Origin: Muribaculaceae bacterium
GTDB taxonomy: Bacteria; Bacteroidota; Bacteroidia; Bacteroidales; Muribaculaceae
DNA: 64,000 nucleotides
Reading direction: 5' to 3'
NCBI GenBank assembly: GCA_017619935.1
Contig: JAFZRJ010000019.1
Span: 62,001 to 126,000, forward strand
Made by a program: the position numbers and the translations under genes. This document shows, piece by piece, positions 16,882 to 26,105 of the stretch. The notes under the pieces are model-generated. The model saw only the letters and a list, made by a program, of their open reading frames with translations, had not been told where the DNA came from and ran no database searches. Within the stretch, counting starts at the first letter, position 1, and each line of letters starts with the position of its first letter.

Positions 16882-19800
16882 ATGAAGAAATTTCTATCTT
16901 TATTGATGATGACAGTGCTGTGTGTAGCCTCTGGCTTCGCCGAAACGGAGACATTTGATTTCCAATTCGTCGACGGTGGCTTTGGGAGTGACTGGACTAC
17001 CACTTATACATCACACACTGTAAATGGCACTATTGCCAATGTGACTTTCGCGTCTGCGAATAAACAAGGATCTGGAAATGCTATAACCGACATTCCTGTT
17101 ACTAAAGGTCAGCCAGTGACAGTTGTGCTCAATGACATGAATGCTTACAAAATCACTGGCGTGAAGTTTGTATGCCGTCAATGGGGAACCAAAACCCAAA
17201 CTATCACGCTGAACACCAGTGATGATGGCTCGAATTTTACCGCCACCACCACCAAATCAAGCAATTTCACTCTTGAGGCTGCTGGCCTTGACACCAAGGC
17301 TGTGCGTTTTACGTTCAGTACCACTAGTAACCAAGTGGGTATTGAATCGCTTGAAATTACCTATTCTGAAGTTGGCTCGAATACTCCGGCTGCTCCCGCC
17401 ATTCTGCTGAATGGTGAGGCTCCCAAGGCCAAGTACCTGACCACTGAACTGCCTCTGACGCTGACCATCTCCAGCAACAACGGTACCACGGCGCCCAAGA
17501 TGGTTTACACGATGGGTTCTCCTACAGGTGCTACGTCGGGTATTGTTTCTACTGCAACACTTCAACTTGGTGATGATGTTGTATATGATTTGAAAGTGGG
17601 CAGCAACACGCTCTACGTGCAAGAAATCATTGGTTCGGGTGATACTGAACAAGAGTCCGACTGGGCATCCGCAACATTTACTGTTGCTGAGCCGCTGACG
17701 ACCTACACCTCTTTGGCCGAAGTTAACGCGCTCGCCAAAGATACCGAGTTTGCCTATGGCGCTACGACCGTGGTGATGGGCAAGAAGAATAAGAACATGT
17801 ACATCGTGATGCCCGACAACACAGCTGGCGCGCTCATCTATGATGCAAGTAACAATTGGCCCGAGGGATACACCTTCGGTAAAATTATCAAAGGCGGCTG
17901 GACCGGCAAGATGGATCTTTACAACACCAAGCCCGAGGTGGTTAATCCTGATGGCTTTGAACTTGATGGCCAGGAAGCCGCAGTGGAGCCCCTTGAGATT
18001 ACCGCAGCCGACCTGACGAAGGCCAACTTCGGTCGCTATGCCGTGCTGAAGAACATGGAGGTTGCCGCAGGTGGAACAATGGATGGCGTGGCCACATACG
18101 ACCAGTTCGGTGAAATGACTGGCAAAGAAGCAGGTACTTACGACGTGTATGGTGTGATTGGCTGGAACAACAACGCAGGCCAGTTCATGCCATTGGAATA
18201 CGACCCTGTTGTGAACGAAGTGGCTACTCCCACTATCACGCTTGACCCAGCTGAAGGTCCTTACTACCCTGGTGACGAAGTGAACGTGTCGCTGGCTTGC
18301 GAGACTCCTAACGCCGTGCTGTATTACTCGTTGGATAATGGAGAATCATGGAATGAAGGCGACAACTTCGATGTCACCGAAACCGTCACCATCATGGCAA
18401 AGGCTGTGCTCGGCACCGCTGAGAGCAATGTGGCCACCCAGACTGTGACCTTTATCCAGACCTACACCTCTTTGGCTGATGTGAACGAGCTTGACAAAGG
18501 TACCGAGTTCGCTTATGGCGCCGAAACCGTGGTGATGGGCAAGAAGAACAAGCAGCTCTACATCGTGATGCCCGATAATACCGCTGGTGTCCTCATCTTT
18601 GATTCGCAAAACAACTGGCCCGACGGATACACCTTCGGTAAGATTATCAAAGGTGGCTGGACCGGCAAGATGGATCTTTTCAACACCAAGCCCGAGGTAA
18701 TCAATCCTGCTGGATTTGAACTTGATGGCCAGGAGGCCGCAGTGGAGCCCATTGAGATTACCGCAACCGACCTGAAGAAGGCCAACTTCGGTCGCTATGC
18801 CGTGATGAAGAACATGGAGGTTGCTGCTGATGGAACAATGACTGGCGTGACCACTTATGACCAGTTCGGTGAAATGGCCAAAGTTACTACGGCCGGTACT
18901 TACGACGTGTATGGTGTGATTGGCTGGAACAACAACTCAGGCCAGTTCATGCCGTTGGAATACGATCCTGTTGAGACTCCCACACCGGAGATGACAGTTA
19001 CTTTTAGTCCTGAAAGCGGTTACAGCCACGAAGGTCCTTTCACCGCCTACATCATCGTGGAGAATGCTCCTGAAGGCGCTACAGTTTACTACTTCATCCA
19101 AGATGAGGAAGAGAACATCATTGAGGACGGTGAGTACGATGCCGAGACTGGCGTGACCATCAGCCAAACCGGTTACTTGAATGCTTATGTGATGAGTGCC
19201 GACAATGAATTGCTTACCGACGAAGATTGCTATGCTGAGTATACTGTAACCGAACCTGAACCCGAAGACCCGACTGTGGTCAAGGCTACTATCGTATTTG
19301 GTGACAATGATGCTGATGCCACTGCTGTTATCGATGAGGATGGTTTGCTGGCATACATCACTGAAGGTGCAGACTATGTGGACAGCGCAATCGACATCGA
19401 CAAGGTGTACAAGGGCGCTACCGGCCTCAAGTTCAGCTCCAGCAAGGCTAACGGCACCCTCACGCTCAACTTTGCTCAGGCATTTGAGAACGTGACCAAG
19501 GTGGAAGTGAATGCTAAGCGATACGGAACTGATGCTGCCCAAATCAATGGTGTGGATGTTACCGAAGAGTTTGACGACTACACCATCATGGAAGATGAAG
19601 AAGAACTTGCATCGCTCACTCTGACCGCTACCAAGCGTGTATATGTGAAGTCGATTACTATTTCTTACAAGGAAGAGACTCCCGAACCCGCCAAGAACGT
19701 GATGACCTTCACCGTTCCCGAAAACTGCGAGATGAGCGTGACTCTTGCCGACGGCACTCCAGTGGTATCGGGTGAGACCGAGATTGAAGAAGGCGCTCTC

Positions 19801-20151
19801 GTGGTGATGACCATCATCCCCGAAGAGGGTTACGAAGTGAAGAACGTGAAAGTGACCGAGGTCGCTGCCGATGAGCCCACAACTGGTGCTCCTCGTCGTG
19901 CTCCTGGCGATGAAATCGAAGTTCTTCCGGGTGATGCCGATAATACTTATGAGTTCAATATGCCCGACAATGGCGTGAATGTGGAGGTAACTATCGGTGA
20001 GACCAGCCCCACTACCGGTATTGACGACATCAACGTAACTGGCAACCGTGCCGTGAAGTATGTCAATGCTTTGGGTCAGGTGAGTGATCGTCCATTCAAG
20101 GGCATCAACATCGTGATTGACGGCAACAAGGCCACCAAGGTTATTAAATAA
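16882..20151 (+). CDS. Large secreted protein with duplicated OB-like modules and T9SS-CTD-like tail
   Basis: 1089 residues with signal peptide MKKFLSLLMMTVLCVASGFA. In order: an N-terminal beta domain (about 21-165), a LLNGEAPKAKYLTTELPLTL linker as in the 12306 protein, an OB-like module (about 275-440), a chitobiase-like module (about 450-520), and a second near-identical OB-like module (about 528-695). After these come a beta domain (about 800-930) and a B-repeat-like region (about 940-1030). The final 46 residues contain VKYVNALGQVSDRPFKGINI and end KVIK, a T9SS type A-like tail. It is acidic and has no catalytic motif, so it is probably a surface-attached binding protein. It has its own promoter. 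Confidence 0.83.
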   Translation: MKKFLSLLMMTVLCVASGFAETETFDFQFVDGGFGSDWTTTYTSHTVNGTIANVTFASANKQGSGNAITDIPVTKGQPVTVVLNDMNAYKITGVKFVCRQWGTKTQTITLNTSDDGSNFTATTTKSSNFTLEAAGLDTKAVRFTFSTTSNQVGIESLEITYSEVGSNTPAAPAILLNGEAPKAKYLTTELPLTLTISSNNGTTAPKMVYTMGSPTGATSGIVSTATLQLGDDVVYDLKVGSNTLYVQEIIGSGDTEQESDWASATFTVAEPLTTYTSLAEVNALAKDTEFAYGATTVVMGKKNKNMYIVMPDNTAGALIYDASNNWPEGYTFGKIIKGGWTGKMDLYNTKPEVVNPDGFELDGQEAAVEPLEITAADLTKANFGRYAVLKNMEVAAGGTMDGVATYDQFGEMTGKEAGTYDVYGVIGWNNNAGQFMPLEYDPVVNEVATPTITLDPAEGPYYPGDEVNVSLACETPNAVLYYSLDNGESWNEGDNFDVTETVTIMAKAVLGTAESNVATQTVTFIQTYTSLADVNELDKGTEFAYGAETVVMGKKNKQLYIVMPDNTAGVLIFDSQNNWPDGYTFGKIIKGGWTGKMDLFNTKPEVINPAGFELDGQEAAVEPIEITATDLKKANFGRYAVMKNMEVAADGTMTGVTTYDQFGEMAKVTTAGTYDVYGVIGWNNNSGQFMPLEYDPVETPTPEMTVTFSPESGYSHEGPFTAYIIVENAPEGATVYYFIQDEEENIIEDGEYDAETGVTISQTGYLNAYVMSADNELLTDEDCYAEYTVTEPEPEDPTVVKATIVFGDNDADATAVIDEDGLLAYITEGADYVDSAIDIDKVYKGATGLKFSSSKANGTLTLNFAQAFENVTKVEVNAKRYGTDAAQINGVDVTEEFDDYTIMEDEEELASLTLTATKRVYVKSITISYKEETPEPAKNVMTFTVPENCEMSVTLADGTPVVSGETEIEEGALVVMTIIPEEGYEVKNVKVTEVAADEPTTGAPRRAPGDEIEVLPGDADNTYEFNMPDNGVNVEVTIGETSPTTGIDDINVTGNRAVKYVNALGQVSDRPFKGINIVIDGNKATKVIK
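17701..18971 (+). repeat. Internal duplication of about 510 bases, 759 bases apart
   Basis: The segment 17701-18212 and the segment 18460-18971 are nearly identical in DNA and protein (for example GKIIKGGWTGKMDL and YDVYGVIGWNNN in both). The offset is 759 bases, 253 codons, so the duplication keeps the frame. The unit between them is unique. Confidence 0.9.
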
Positions 20152-20192
20152 ACCGACTTTAATCTACTGAGGCGATAAGCCTTAGGCGACAA

Positions 20193-20226
20193 AGTGGCGC
20201 GACCCTCACATGAGAGCCGCGCCACT
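20193..20226 (+). repeat. Dispersed palindromic repeat, copy 1 (terminator-like)
   Basis: Arms AGTGGCGCG (20193-20201) and CGCGCCACT (20218-20226). The inner arms pair further as CTC/GAG with two mismatches and an ACAT loop. It lies 40 bases after the stop of the 16882 gene. The same sequence occurs at 44296-44328 and 62855-62888. No T run follows. Confidence 0.8.
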
Positions 20227-20259
20227 ACTATATGAATACTGTATTTCTACTACCGCCCT

Positions 20260-20552
20260 GGCGATGAAAGGCATTGAAAATGCCCGGAGGGTCGAAGACC
20301 CGGCATCTTGTTAAAGACCATGCAAGAGGGTTGAATACCCTCGCAGCTTGGTCCATAGCGGCGATACTAGATGGTGCGTCGAAGACGAACTTCTGCGTCG
20401 TCTTTGGCGCTGCATGTGCAGGTTGAAGTTCCTCTTCGAGGCACTCCTATGACCAACGCCCAGAGACCAAGCAGCGAGGTCCTTCGGCCCTCTCGCATGG
20501 TCCTTAACAAGGTAGGCCTCTACGAGGCCGTTTGCGTCTTTGAGGCATTCCA
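20260..20552 (+). mobile_element. Non-autonomous REP/MITE-like element related to the transposase locus at 63 kb
   Basis: The left part (20260-20393) is the same length as, and closely matches, 62943-63076 upstream of the transposase. The right part (from 20425) matches 63587 onward, directly after the transposase stop. The two parts are also imperfect inverted repeats of each other, for example GACCATGC near 20317 against GCATGGTC near 20496. Only 31 unrelated bases replace the roughly 510 bases holding the transposase. Small hairpins with GAA or TTC loops (GGGTC-GAA-GACCC) recur inside. It fills most of the gap 20152-20612. Confidence 0.75.
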
Positions 20553-20612
20553 TCTTTACGACAACAATGGTTTCACACCTGGATGAAGCGATTAGCTATT
20601 TGCTTTAACTAG

Positions 20613-21338
20613 TTATTTATCCAGCATGGTGGTGATGTCGTTCAGGGTGGCGACTTCGACATCGGCAGTGCCAGGAATGGCCGGGCGCTGTTTGGCGTTG
20701 AAATAGATGGTGCGCCATCCGGCCTCGTGCGCCCCAGCAATGTCGGTGTCGGGGTCATCGCCTATCATAACCACCTGCCGAGCCGTGACACCGCACACTT
20801 GCAAGGCGTAGTCAAAAATGCCGCGTTGGGGCTTGGTGATACCACAGTCGTCGCTGAGCACCACACGGTCGATCAAGTGGTCAATGCCGCCACTGCTCAG
20901 TTTGCGCTGCTGAACGCCGGCAAAGCCATTGCTCAGCACGTTCACTTCCAATCCGTGGGCATGTAGCGCCTCCAGCAGTTCGCGTGCGCCGGTCACCAGA
21001 TGGGGCAGGGTAGCGAGGTCGCTGAGATAATAATCGTTCATCTCGCTGCCCGTTGTGGTGGCATCGCCAGTGTAATTGATGCATTGGAGCACGTGCCGAA
21101 AGCGTTCCACCAGCAGGAAGTCGCGTGAGATGCGCCCGTGGTGATAATCGTGCCACAAGGCGCTGTTTCGGGTTTCGTAGATTTGCTCAAACCGCTCATA
21201 TTGCGGCTCCCACCGTTCAATGCCGAAGTGGGCGTAAGTGTGAGCCAGCGCCACACGGCTGTTGGTTGAGAATGACCACAGCGTGTCATCGATATCGATG
21301 AACACGGTGGTGATGCCATCAAAGATGCAGTTTGTCAT
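20613..21338 (-). CDS. HAD-family hydrolase, YjjG-like
   Basis: 241 residues with the four HAD motifs: DIDDTLW (motif I, nucleophile aspartate), LSNGF (motif II), the lysine in GITKPQ (motif III) and GDDPDTDI (motif IV). A helical cap of about 80 residues lies between I and II. The pattern fits the YjjG group of noncanonical pyrimidine nucleotidases, but substrates of HAD enzymes cannot be set from motifs. The start overlaps the stop of cstA by 4 bases (ATGA), so the two are translationally coupled. Confidence 0.88.
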   Translation of the reverse strand: MTNCIFDGITTVFIDIDDTLWSFSTNSRVALAHTYAHFGIERWEPQYERFEQIYETRNSALWHDYHHGRISRDFLLVERFRHVLQCINYTGDATTTGSEMNDYYLSDLATLPHLVTGARELLEALHAHGLEVNVLSNGFAGVQQRKLSSGGIDHLIDRVVLSDDCGITKPQRGIFDYALQVCGVTARQVVMIGDDPDTDIAGAHEAGWRTIYFNAKQRPAIPGTADVEVATLNDITTMLDK

Positions 21339-22882
21339 GGCTCAATGGAGCTGGAAGCGACACAACGCTTTTTCCAAGTGAAGAACCATCCTAAGGCTAG
21401 AACAGTGACTATGGGCGCCACAATCCATGCTGCCAAGGGGGGTAATGCCAGTGCTTGTGGCGATACCACGATGAAGGTGCTGCACACCACCGTCATGAAC
21501 ACAGCCGGAATAAGTGTGAAAAGGTAGGGCTTGCGTTTGAGTGTCAGATAGACGGTGATGGTCCACAGTGTGAACACGCTCAACGTCTGGTTGGCCCATC
21601 CGAAATATTGCCACAGCACGTTGAAGCCGTCGGGGTTGTTGATTTGCCACATCAGCAAGGCGAAGGCCAAAACAAACACGGGCACGCTGATCATCAGTCG
21701 CTTGGTCACTGTACGTTGCTCCACATGAAACGCCTCGGCAATGATGAGGCGCACACTGCGGAAGGCGGTGTCGCCACTGGTGATGGGCGCAGCTACCACA
21801 CCGAGTATTGCCAGCACGCCGCCAGCGATGCCCAAACAACCCGAGCACACTATTTTCACCACAGCGGGAGCACCATAGTACTGGATGAGCGTTTTGCCTT
21901 CGGGAGTGGCCACTTGTGCAAGAAACGCCTCGATTTGGTCGGCGGGAAGAACCTCTTTCCACCCGCCGGCATAGAAGAAGTAGGACGAGATGGTGGCCCA
22001 GATGAGCGCCACTAACCCTTCGGTTATCATTGACCCGTAAAACACCTTTCGGCCCAGGCGCTCACTGTTCATGCAACGTGCCATGAGCGGGCTTTGGGTG
22101 GCATGGAAACCACTGATGGCTCCACAAGCGATGGTGATGAACAGGCAGGGGAACAACGGGTTTTTCTGAACGAATGGAACTACGCCCAGCGCATCCTTGC
22201 CGTCGACGGTGAGCGAGCCGGTCCACGGGGTCAAGTCGCCCATGTTCCATAATTCAGGCAACGCCGGCATCTTGATCAGCAGCACTACGAGAAGGGCAAC
22301 AGCCATGAACAGCAGTGAAATGGCAAACAAGGGGTAAACCTTGCCTATGATTTTGTCAATGGGCAATAGTGCCGCCAGAATGTAATAAACGAAAATGGCC
22401 ACTATCCACCAGGTGAGTCCTCCGCCAAAGCTTTGCAGAATCATTGCCGGGCTATAGACGAACACGGCTCCCACCATGAGCATGAGCAGCACCACAAACA
22501 CAAGCATCACTTGCTGCGTGGCGCGGCCTAGGTACTTGCCCACCAGCGAGGGCAGCCCGGCACCATCGTGACGCATCGAGAGCATGCCGCTCAGGTAGTC
22601 GTGGGTGGCTCCGGCGAAGATACATCCCAGCACAATCCATAACAGAGCCGCCGGCCCAAACCACATGCCCATGATGGCACCGAAGATGGGTCCAGTACCG
22701 GCAATGTTCAGGAATTGTATCATGAACACTTTCCATGTGGGCAACTTGACGTAATCCACGCCGTCGGCTAGGCGTGTGGCCGGAGTCTCACGGTCGTCAG
22801 GACCGAACAGTCGCTCCACAATGGAGCCATAGATGAAATAGCCCAACAACAGGGCCACGAAACTGATAAAAAACGAAATCAT
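21335..22882 (-). CDS. cstA: Carbon starvation protein A, peptide/pyruvate transporter family
   Basis: 515 residues with many membrane segments. The N-terminal signature includes FMIQFLNIAGTGPIFGAIMG, then GCIFAGATHDYLSGMLSMRHDG, and GFHATQSPLMARC further on, all typical of CstA. Family members import peptides or pyruvate across the inner membrane when carbon is scarce. It is the short form common in Bacteroidetes. A -7 box (TAATTTTG on the minus strand, 22905-22912) lies close to the start. It is coupled to a HAD hydrolase downstream. Confidence 0.95.
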   Translation of the reverse strand: MISFFISFVALLLGYFIYGSIVERLFGPDDRETPATRLADGVDYVKLPTWKVFMIQFLNIAGTGPIFGAIMGMWFGPAALLWIVLGCIFAGATHDYLSGMLSMRHDGAGLPSLVGKYLGRATQQVMLVFVVLLMLMVGAVFVYSPAMILQSFGGGLTWWIVAIFVYYILAALLPIDKIIGKVYPLFAISLLFMAVALLVVLLIKMPALPELWNMGDLTPWTGSLTVDGKDALGVVPFVQKNPLFPCLFITIACGAISGFHATQSPLMARCMNSERLGRKVFYGSMITEGLVALIWATISSYFFYAGGWKEVLPADQIEAFLAQVATPEGKTLIQYYGAPAVVKIVCSGCLGIAGGVLAILGVVAAPITSGDTAFRSVRLIIAEAFHVEQRTVTKRLMISVPVFVLAFALLMWQINNPDGFNVLWQYFGWANQTLSVFTLWTITVYLTLKRKPYLFTLIPAVFMTVVCSTFIVVSPQALALPPLAAWIVAPIVTVLALGWFFTWKKRCVASSSIEP

Positions 22883-22968
22883 TTCTGTAAGCGCTTTATG
22901 GGTGCAAAATTAATACTTTATTTTTTATCATTTTTCATTTCATGGGGGAAATATTTTTTGAGAAAAAC

Positions 22969-22999
22969 TTGCACAGTTCAGAAAACCGCTATACCTTTG
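22969..22999 (+). promoter_or_regulatory. Promoter of tRNA-Asp
   Basis: TTG (22969-22971), 20 bases, TACCTTTG (22992-22999), 18 bases before the mature tRNA. Confidence 0.75.
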
Positions 23000-23017
23000 C
23001 ACCCACAAAACAAAACT

Positions 23018-23091
23018 GGTGCGTTAGTTCAGTTGGTTAGAATGCCTGCCTGTCACGCAGGAGGTCGCTGGTTCGAGTCCTGTACGCACCG
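23018..23091 (+). tRNA. tRNA-Asp (anticodon GTC)
   Basis: Acceptor GGTGCGT/ACGCACC with discriminator G, D stem GTTC/GAAT, anticodon stem CCTGC/GCAGG with loop CTGTCAC, and T arm GCTGG-TTCGAGT-CCTGT with one T-T mismatch. CCA is not encoded. The promoter and terminator are close. Confidence 0.95.
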
Positions 23092-23094
23092 CTG

Positions 23095-23130
23095 AAAAGT
23101 CCTGAGATTACTCTCGGGACTTTTCTTTTA
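23095..23130 (+). terminator. Terminator after tRNA-Asp
   Basis: Stem AAAAGTCC-GAGA against TCTC-GGACTTTT with a TTAC loop, followed by TTTCTTTTA. Confidence 0.85.
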
Positions 23131-23157
23131 ATCCCCACAAGCATTGATAATAAAGGA

Positions 23158-23182
23158 GGCGCACGGCAGTGAGCCATGCGCC
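23158..23182 (-). terminator. Terminator of the dockerin-protein gene at 23233
   Basis: On the minus strand GGCGCATGGC pairs with GCCGTGCGCC around a five-base loop, followed by CCTTTATT. It lies about 50 bases after the stop codon. Confidence 0.6.
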
Positions 23183-23232
23183 AACATATAGTTATGTGTG
23201 ATAGAGCTGAAAAACTCTATTTCACGACAGAA

Positions 23233-25821
23233 TTAACTGGCAAGGATGATGTTGATAATCAAGTTCACGTCGGACACATCCACCTTGCCGTCGCCATTGA
23301 GGTCAGCGTTGCCTCGATAGTCTGCTGGAGTCTTGAGTTCCAGGATGATGTTGATGGCGGCGTTCACGTCAGAGACATCTACCTTGTTATCGCCGTCCAC
23401 ATCGCCACGAGGATATTCGGGCTCAGAACCGAACTCGATAGGATAGATTTGGTAGTTGCCCTTGTAGAGGCTGATGAAACCTGTGATGTCGGTCGTTCCG
23501 TCTTCGGCCATTTCCTTGTTAAATTTGTTGAAGACGGTGATGGAATTACCACCGGCATCGGTAGCGGTTGCATAGTTGGTTGAGTCATTGACCAGAGCAA
23601 CGCCTTCCAATTTCACATACATGTGGATGTGGTCTTCAGAAAGTTCCTCAAGATCCAGAACCTCGGGCTGAACGGGTGAGCCACTCTCAGCAACGACAAA
23701 TGTCGAACCTACGGGAGTAAGCTGTTTGGCATTTTGATATTCAGTCCAGGCGGCCTGTGCACCACGGATGATGTCGCCATTATTGAACTGAGTGGAAAGA
23801 TATCCATAAACCAGCGAGTAGGTGTTATTGGCATCCTTCACGTAGAGGTAGTTGTAGTTCTGATAGATGGCGGTGATGTCGGCATCAATTTCATAGTTCT
23901 TGCCACTGTCTTTAGTGTACAGTTCAGCAATGTCAGCCACATGAGGAGTGGTCACATTAGTTAAGAAACGAGTGGGGATGAACTGAGCCTTGTTGTTGTT
24001 CACCGAGATGAAACCTTCCATATCGCTAGTGAAGGGCAGGTCGGTAGGCAACGTGATAGTGCTAGTGAATGTGTTATAGCCAGCAGTGCCGTCCGAGAAT
24101 GTGAAGTTCCTGTTATTTACGGTTGAGATGGTCACTCCGCGAAGTATGCAGTAGATGTTCTGGTTAGCGGTGGTGACATCGGCAAGGGTCTTTTCAACGG
24201 GAGTCACCGTCTGAGTTTGTCCACTAGCTTGCAGATTTGCGGCACTTTGGATTTCATACAGACCTCCATGGTTCGTCTTTTTACCAGTCCAGTTGGGAGA
24301 GAGCACATCGCCCTGCTTGAATCCATTGGCAATATTGGTGCCGTAAATCAAAGTTGAGCCAGTGTTGTCCTTGATGTAGAGATAACGTTTGTCAGTACCA
24401 TCAACATAGGTGACCACAGCATTGCTGCCAGTGTAGGTGAAGGTGGCGTTGTCGGCAAGAGCGAGGTACTCGGCGATAGTTGCCACGCCATCGGTGATGG
24501 TGCCACCACCAACTTTCTCCAACTTCACGGGCCACACTTCGTAGACCACATCGGTAGAGTCGGTCTTGAAAGAACCGATGACGGCGGTCACGTTGTAAGT
24601 GGCTTCGTAGTCGATGCTGCTTGCGGAGAGACCCATGCTGTTGTTTGCGCCCACTTGACCGCTGTTGTCGGTGAGGGTAGCCAAGCTCTTACCGCCACTA
24701 GAGTTAGTGGTGTAGCCCAAAGTTGCGCCAGGAATATAGACAAGGTGCGCAAACAAGTCGGCTTCTACGTCAATTGCCTGGATGGTTTCAGGACTGATGG
24801 GGCTGTTGCTGCTGGCATCCTGGAAGTTGCTGTTCTCGTTCACTGACAGTTCAGCTTCGCCATGGTAGGTGGTCTTGGTGCCAGTGAATCCTGCGGGAAT
24901 CACGTCACCATTGTTGTACTTCTTGCCGGCTTTGCCATAGATGAACATGTTGCCGGTAGCATCCTGCACAAAGAGGCGAACGTTGTTGCTGCTCAATGTG
25001 TACTGTGCGAGCACGTTCACGGGGTTGGTGAATTTTACCACGGTATTGTCGGCAACTTGCTGGTAGGCTGCGATGTTGGCAACGTTGGTGGCGGTTGCAA
25101 ACGTGTAAGCAGCTTCAACCACACTGCTTTGGAGGTTGCCCTTGATGGCGATAGCCTTTACGGTGCAATCGGAACTCACAGCGAAAGGTGCGCTGTAGAG
25201 GGTGCTCGAGGCAGTGGGAGTGCTGCCATTGGTGGTGTAATAGATACTTGCGCCCTCAGTACCGCACTTGATGCTCACGTTGATGGGGTCGTAATAGGTT
25301 CCGGCGGCGGGAGTAATCGTGGGGTTAGCAACCGTTTCCTGCACGGCGCCCGTGTTGATTTCGAGTGACAGGAAGTCGAACTGGCCAGCCTTGTCAGCTC
25401 CATCAGAGCCGTAAGTGGCTTTGTCACCAACGGTGAAGGTCACGTCCTTGCTGTTGCCAGTCCAAGTCACGGTCTCAGCTTCCATATCGATGCTCACCGA
25501 ACCAGAGGTGGCGGTGATTTCGGCCTGACGCTTCTTGCCCTGTGCTGAGATATTGAACACGATTTGAGTCATGTTGTTACCGGTAGTGGCAATTTCAATC
25601 GTGTTCTTGGCATAGGTGCGGAGGTCTTTGCCATTTGAATTATAGACTGGCTTGGAGGAACCATTGTTGCCCAAGCAAGTCATGGTGTAAGTGCTGCCGA
25701 GAGTTTTAGTGATGTCTCCACCCGTGGTGGGCAGATTCAAATCGGCCATCACAAATGTCTCGGCGTGAATCGCTGTCACGGCCAGCAGACACATTGTTAA
25801 AAGAGATAAAATTTTTCTCAT
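23233..25821 (-). CDS. Large secreted protein with OB-like modules and a C-terminal dockerin
   Basis: 862 residues with signal peptide MRKILSLLTMCLLAVTAIHA. A beta domain (about 21-155) is followed by a chitobiase/FN3-associated module (about 165-245; YYTTNGSTPTASSTLY). Three OB-like units follow (about 250-440, 455-620 and 630-800), each with a strand like RLFVQDATGNMFIYG or YLYIKDNTGSTLIYG. Residues 806-862 are a dockerin with two DVSDVN loops and INIIL helices. The architecture matches the CTD-tailed proteins at 12306 and 16882, but the tail type is different. No catalytic motif is seen. A -7-like TACATTTG on the minus strand (25881-25888) lies in the gap shared with susC. Confidence 0.85.
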   Translation of the reverse strand: MRKILSLLTMCLLAVTAIHAETFVMADLNLPTTGGDITKTLGSTYTMTCLGNNGSSKPVYNSNGKDLRTYAKNTIEIATTGNNMTQIVFNISAQGKKRQAEITATSGSVSIDMEAETVTWTGNSKDVTFTVGDKATYGSDGADKAGQFDFLSLEINTGAVQETVANPTITPAAGTYYDPINVSIKCGTEGASIYYTTNGSTPTASSTLYSAPFAVSSDCTVKAIAIKGNLQSSVVEAAYTFATATNVANIAAYQQVADNTVVKFTNPVNVLAQYTLSSNNVRLFVQDATGNMFIYGKAGKKYNNGDVIPAGFTGTKTTYHGEAELSVNENSNFQDASSNSPISPETIQAIDVEADLFAHLVYIPGATLGYTTNSSGGKSLATLTDNSGQVGANNSMGLSASSIDYEATYNVTAVIGSFKTDSTDVVYEVWPVKLEKVGGGTITDGVATIAEYLALADNATFTYTGSNAVVTYVDGTDKRYLYIKDNTGSTLIYGTNIANGFKQGDVLSPNWTGKKTNHGGLYEIQSAANLQASGQTQTVTPVEKTLADVTTANQNIYCILRGVTISTVNNRNFTFSDGTAGYNTFTSTITLPTDLPFTSDMEGFISVNNNKAQFIPTRFLTNVTTPHVADIAELYTKDSGKNYEIDADITAIYQNYNYLYVKDANNTYSLVYGYLSTQFNNGDIIRGAQAAWTEYQNAKQLTPVGSTFVVAESGSPVQPEVLDLEELSEDHIHMYVKLEGVALVNDSTNYATATDAGGNSITVFNKFNKEMAEDGTTDITGFISLYKGNYQIYPIEFGSEPEYPRGDVDGDNKVDVSDVNAAINIILELKTPADYRGNADLNGDGKVDVSDVNLIINIILAS

Positions 25822-26028
25822 GTTGTGATTGTTTTATAGGTTAATAAATAGGTTGTTTTTTATACATAGTTTTACGGCTACAAATGTACGTTGTTTTTTT
25901 GAAACAAAAAAATGATTCCACGTTTTTAAACAAGAAATATTTTTGATGCCGAAATTATGTAAAGGTACCCCCAAGTTTTGTCAGCGAACATCATAATGAT
26001 GCATTTCCATAAAAATTGAAAGGAAATG

Positions 26029-26058
26029 TTTGATTATCAAAAAATATAATTACCTTTG
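26029..26058 (+). promoter_or_regulatory. Promoter of the susC operon
   Basis: TTTG (26029-26032), 18 bases, TACCTTTG (26051-26058), about 47 bases before the susC start. The gap 25822-26105 serves two divergent genes. Confidence 0.65.
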
Positions 26059-26105
26059 TACATTGAAACCTTAGTAAACATCATAATTAAAAAAAGAATA
26101 TAAGA

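Noticed and set aside
20371..20586. 71-codon plus-strand frame in the repeat region after the 16882 gene
   Set aside because: It lies inside the non-autonomous element and its product shows only the translated hairpin repeats.
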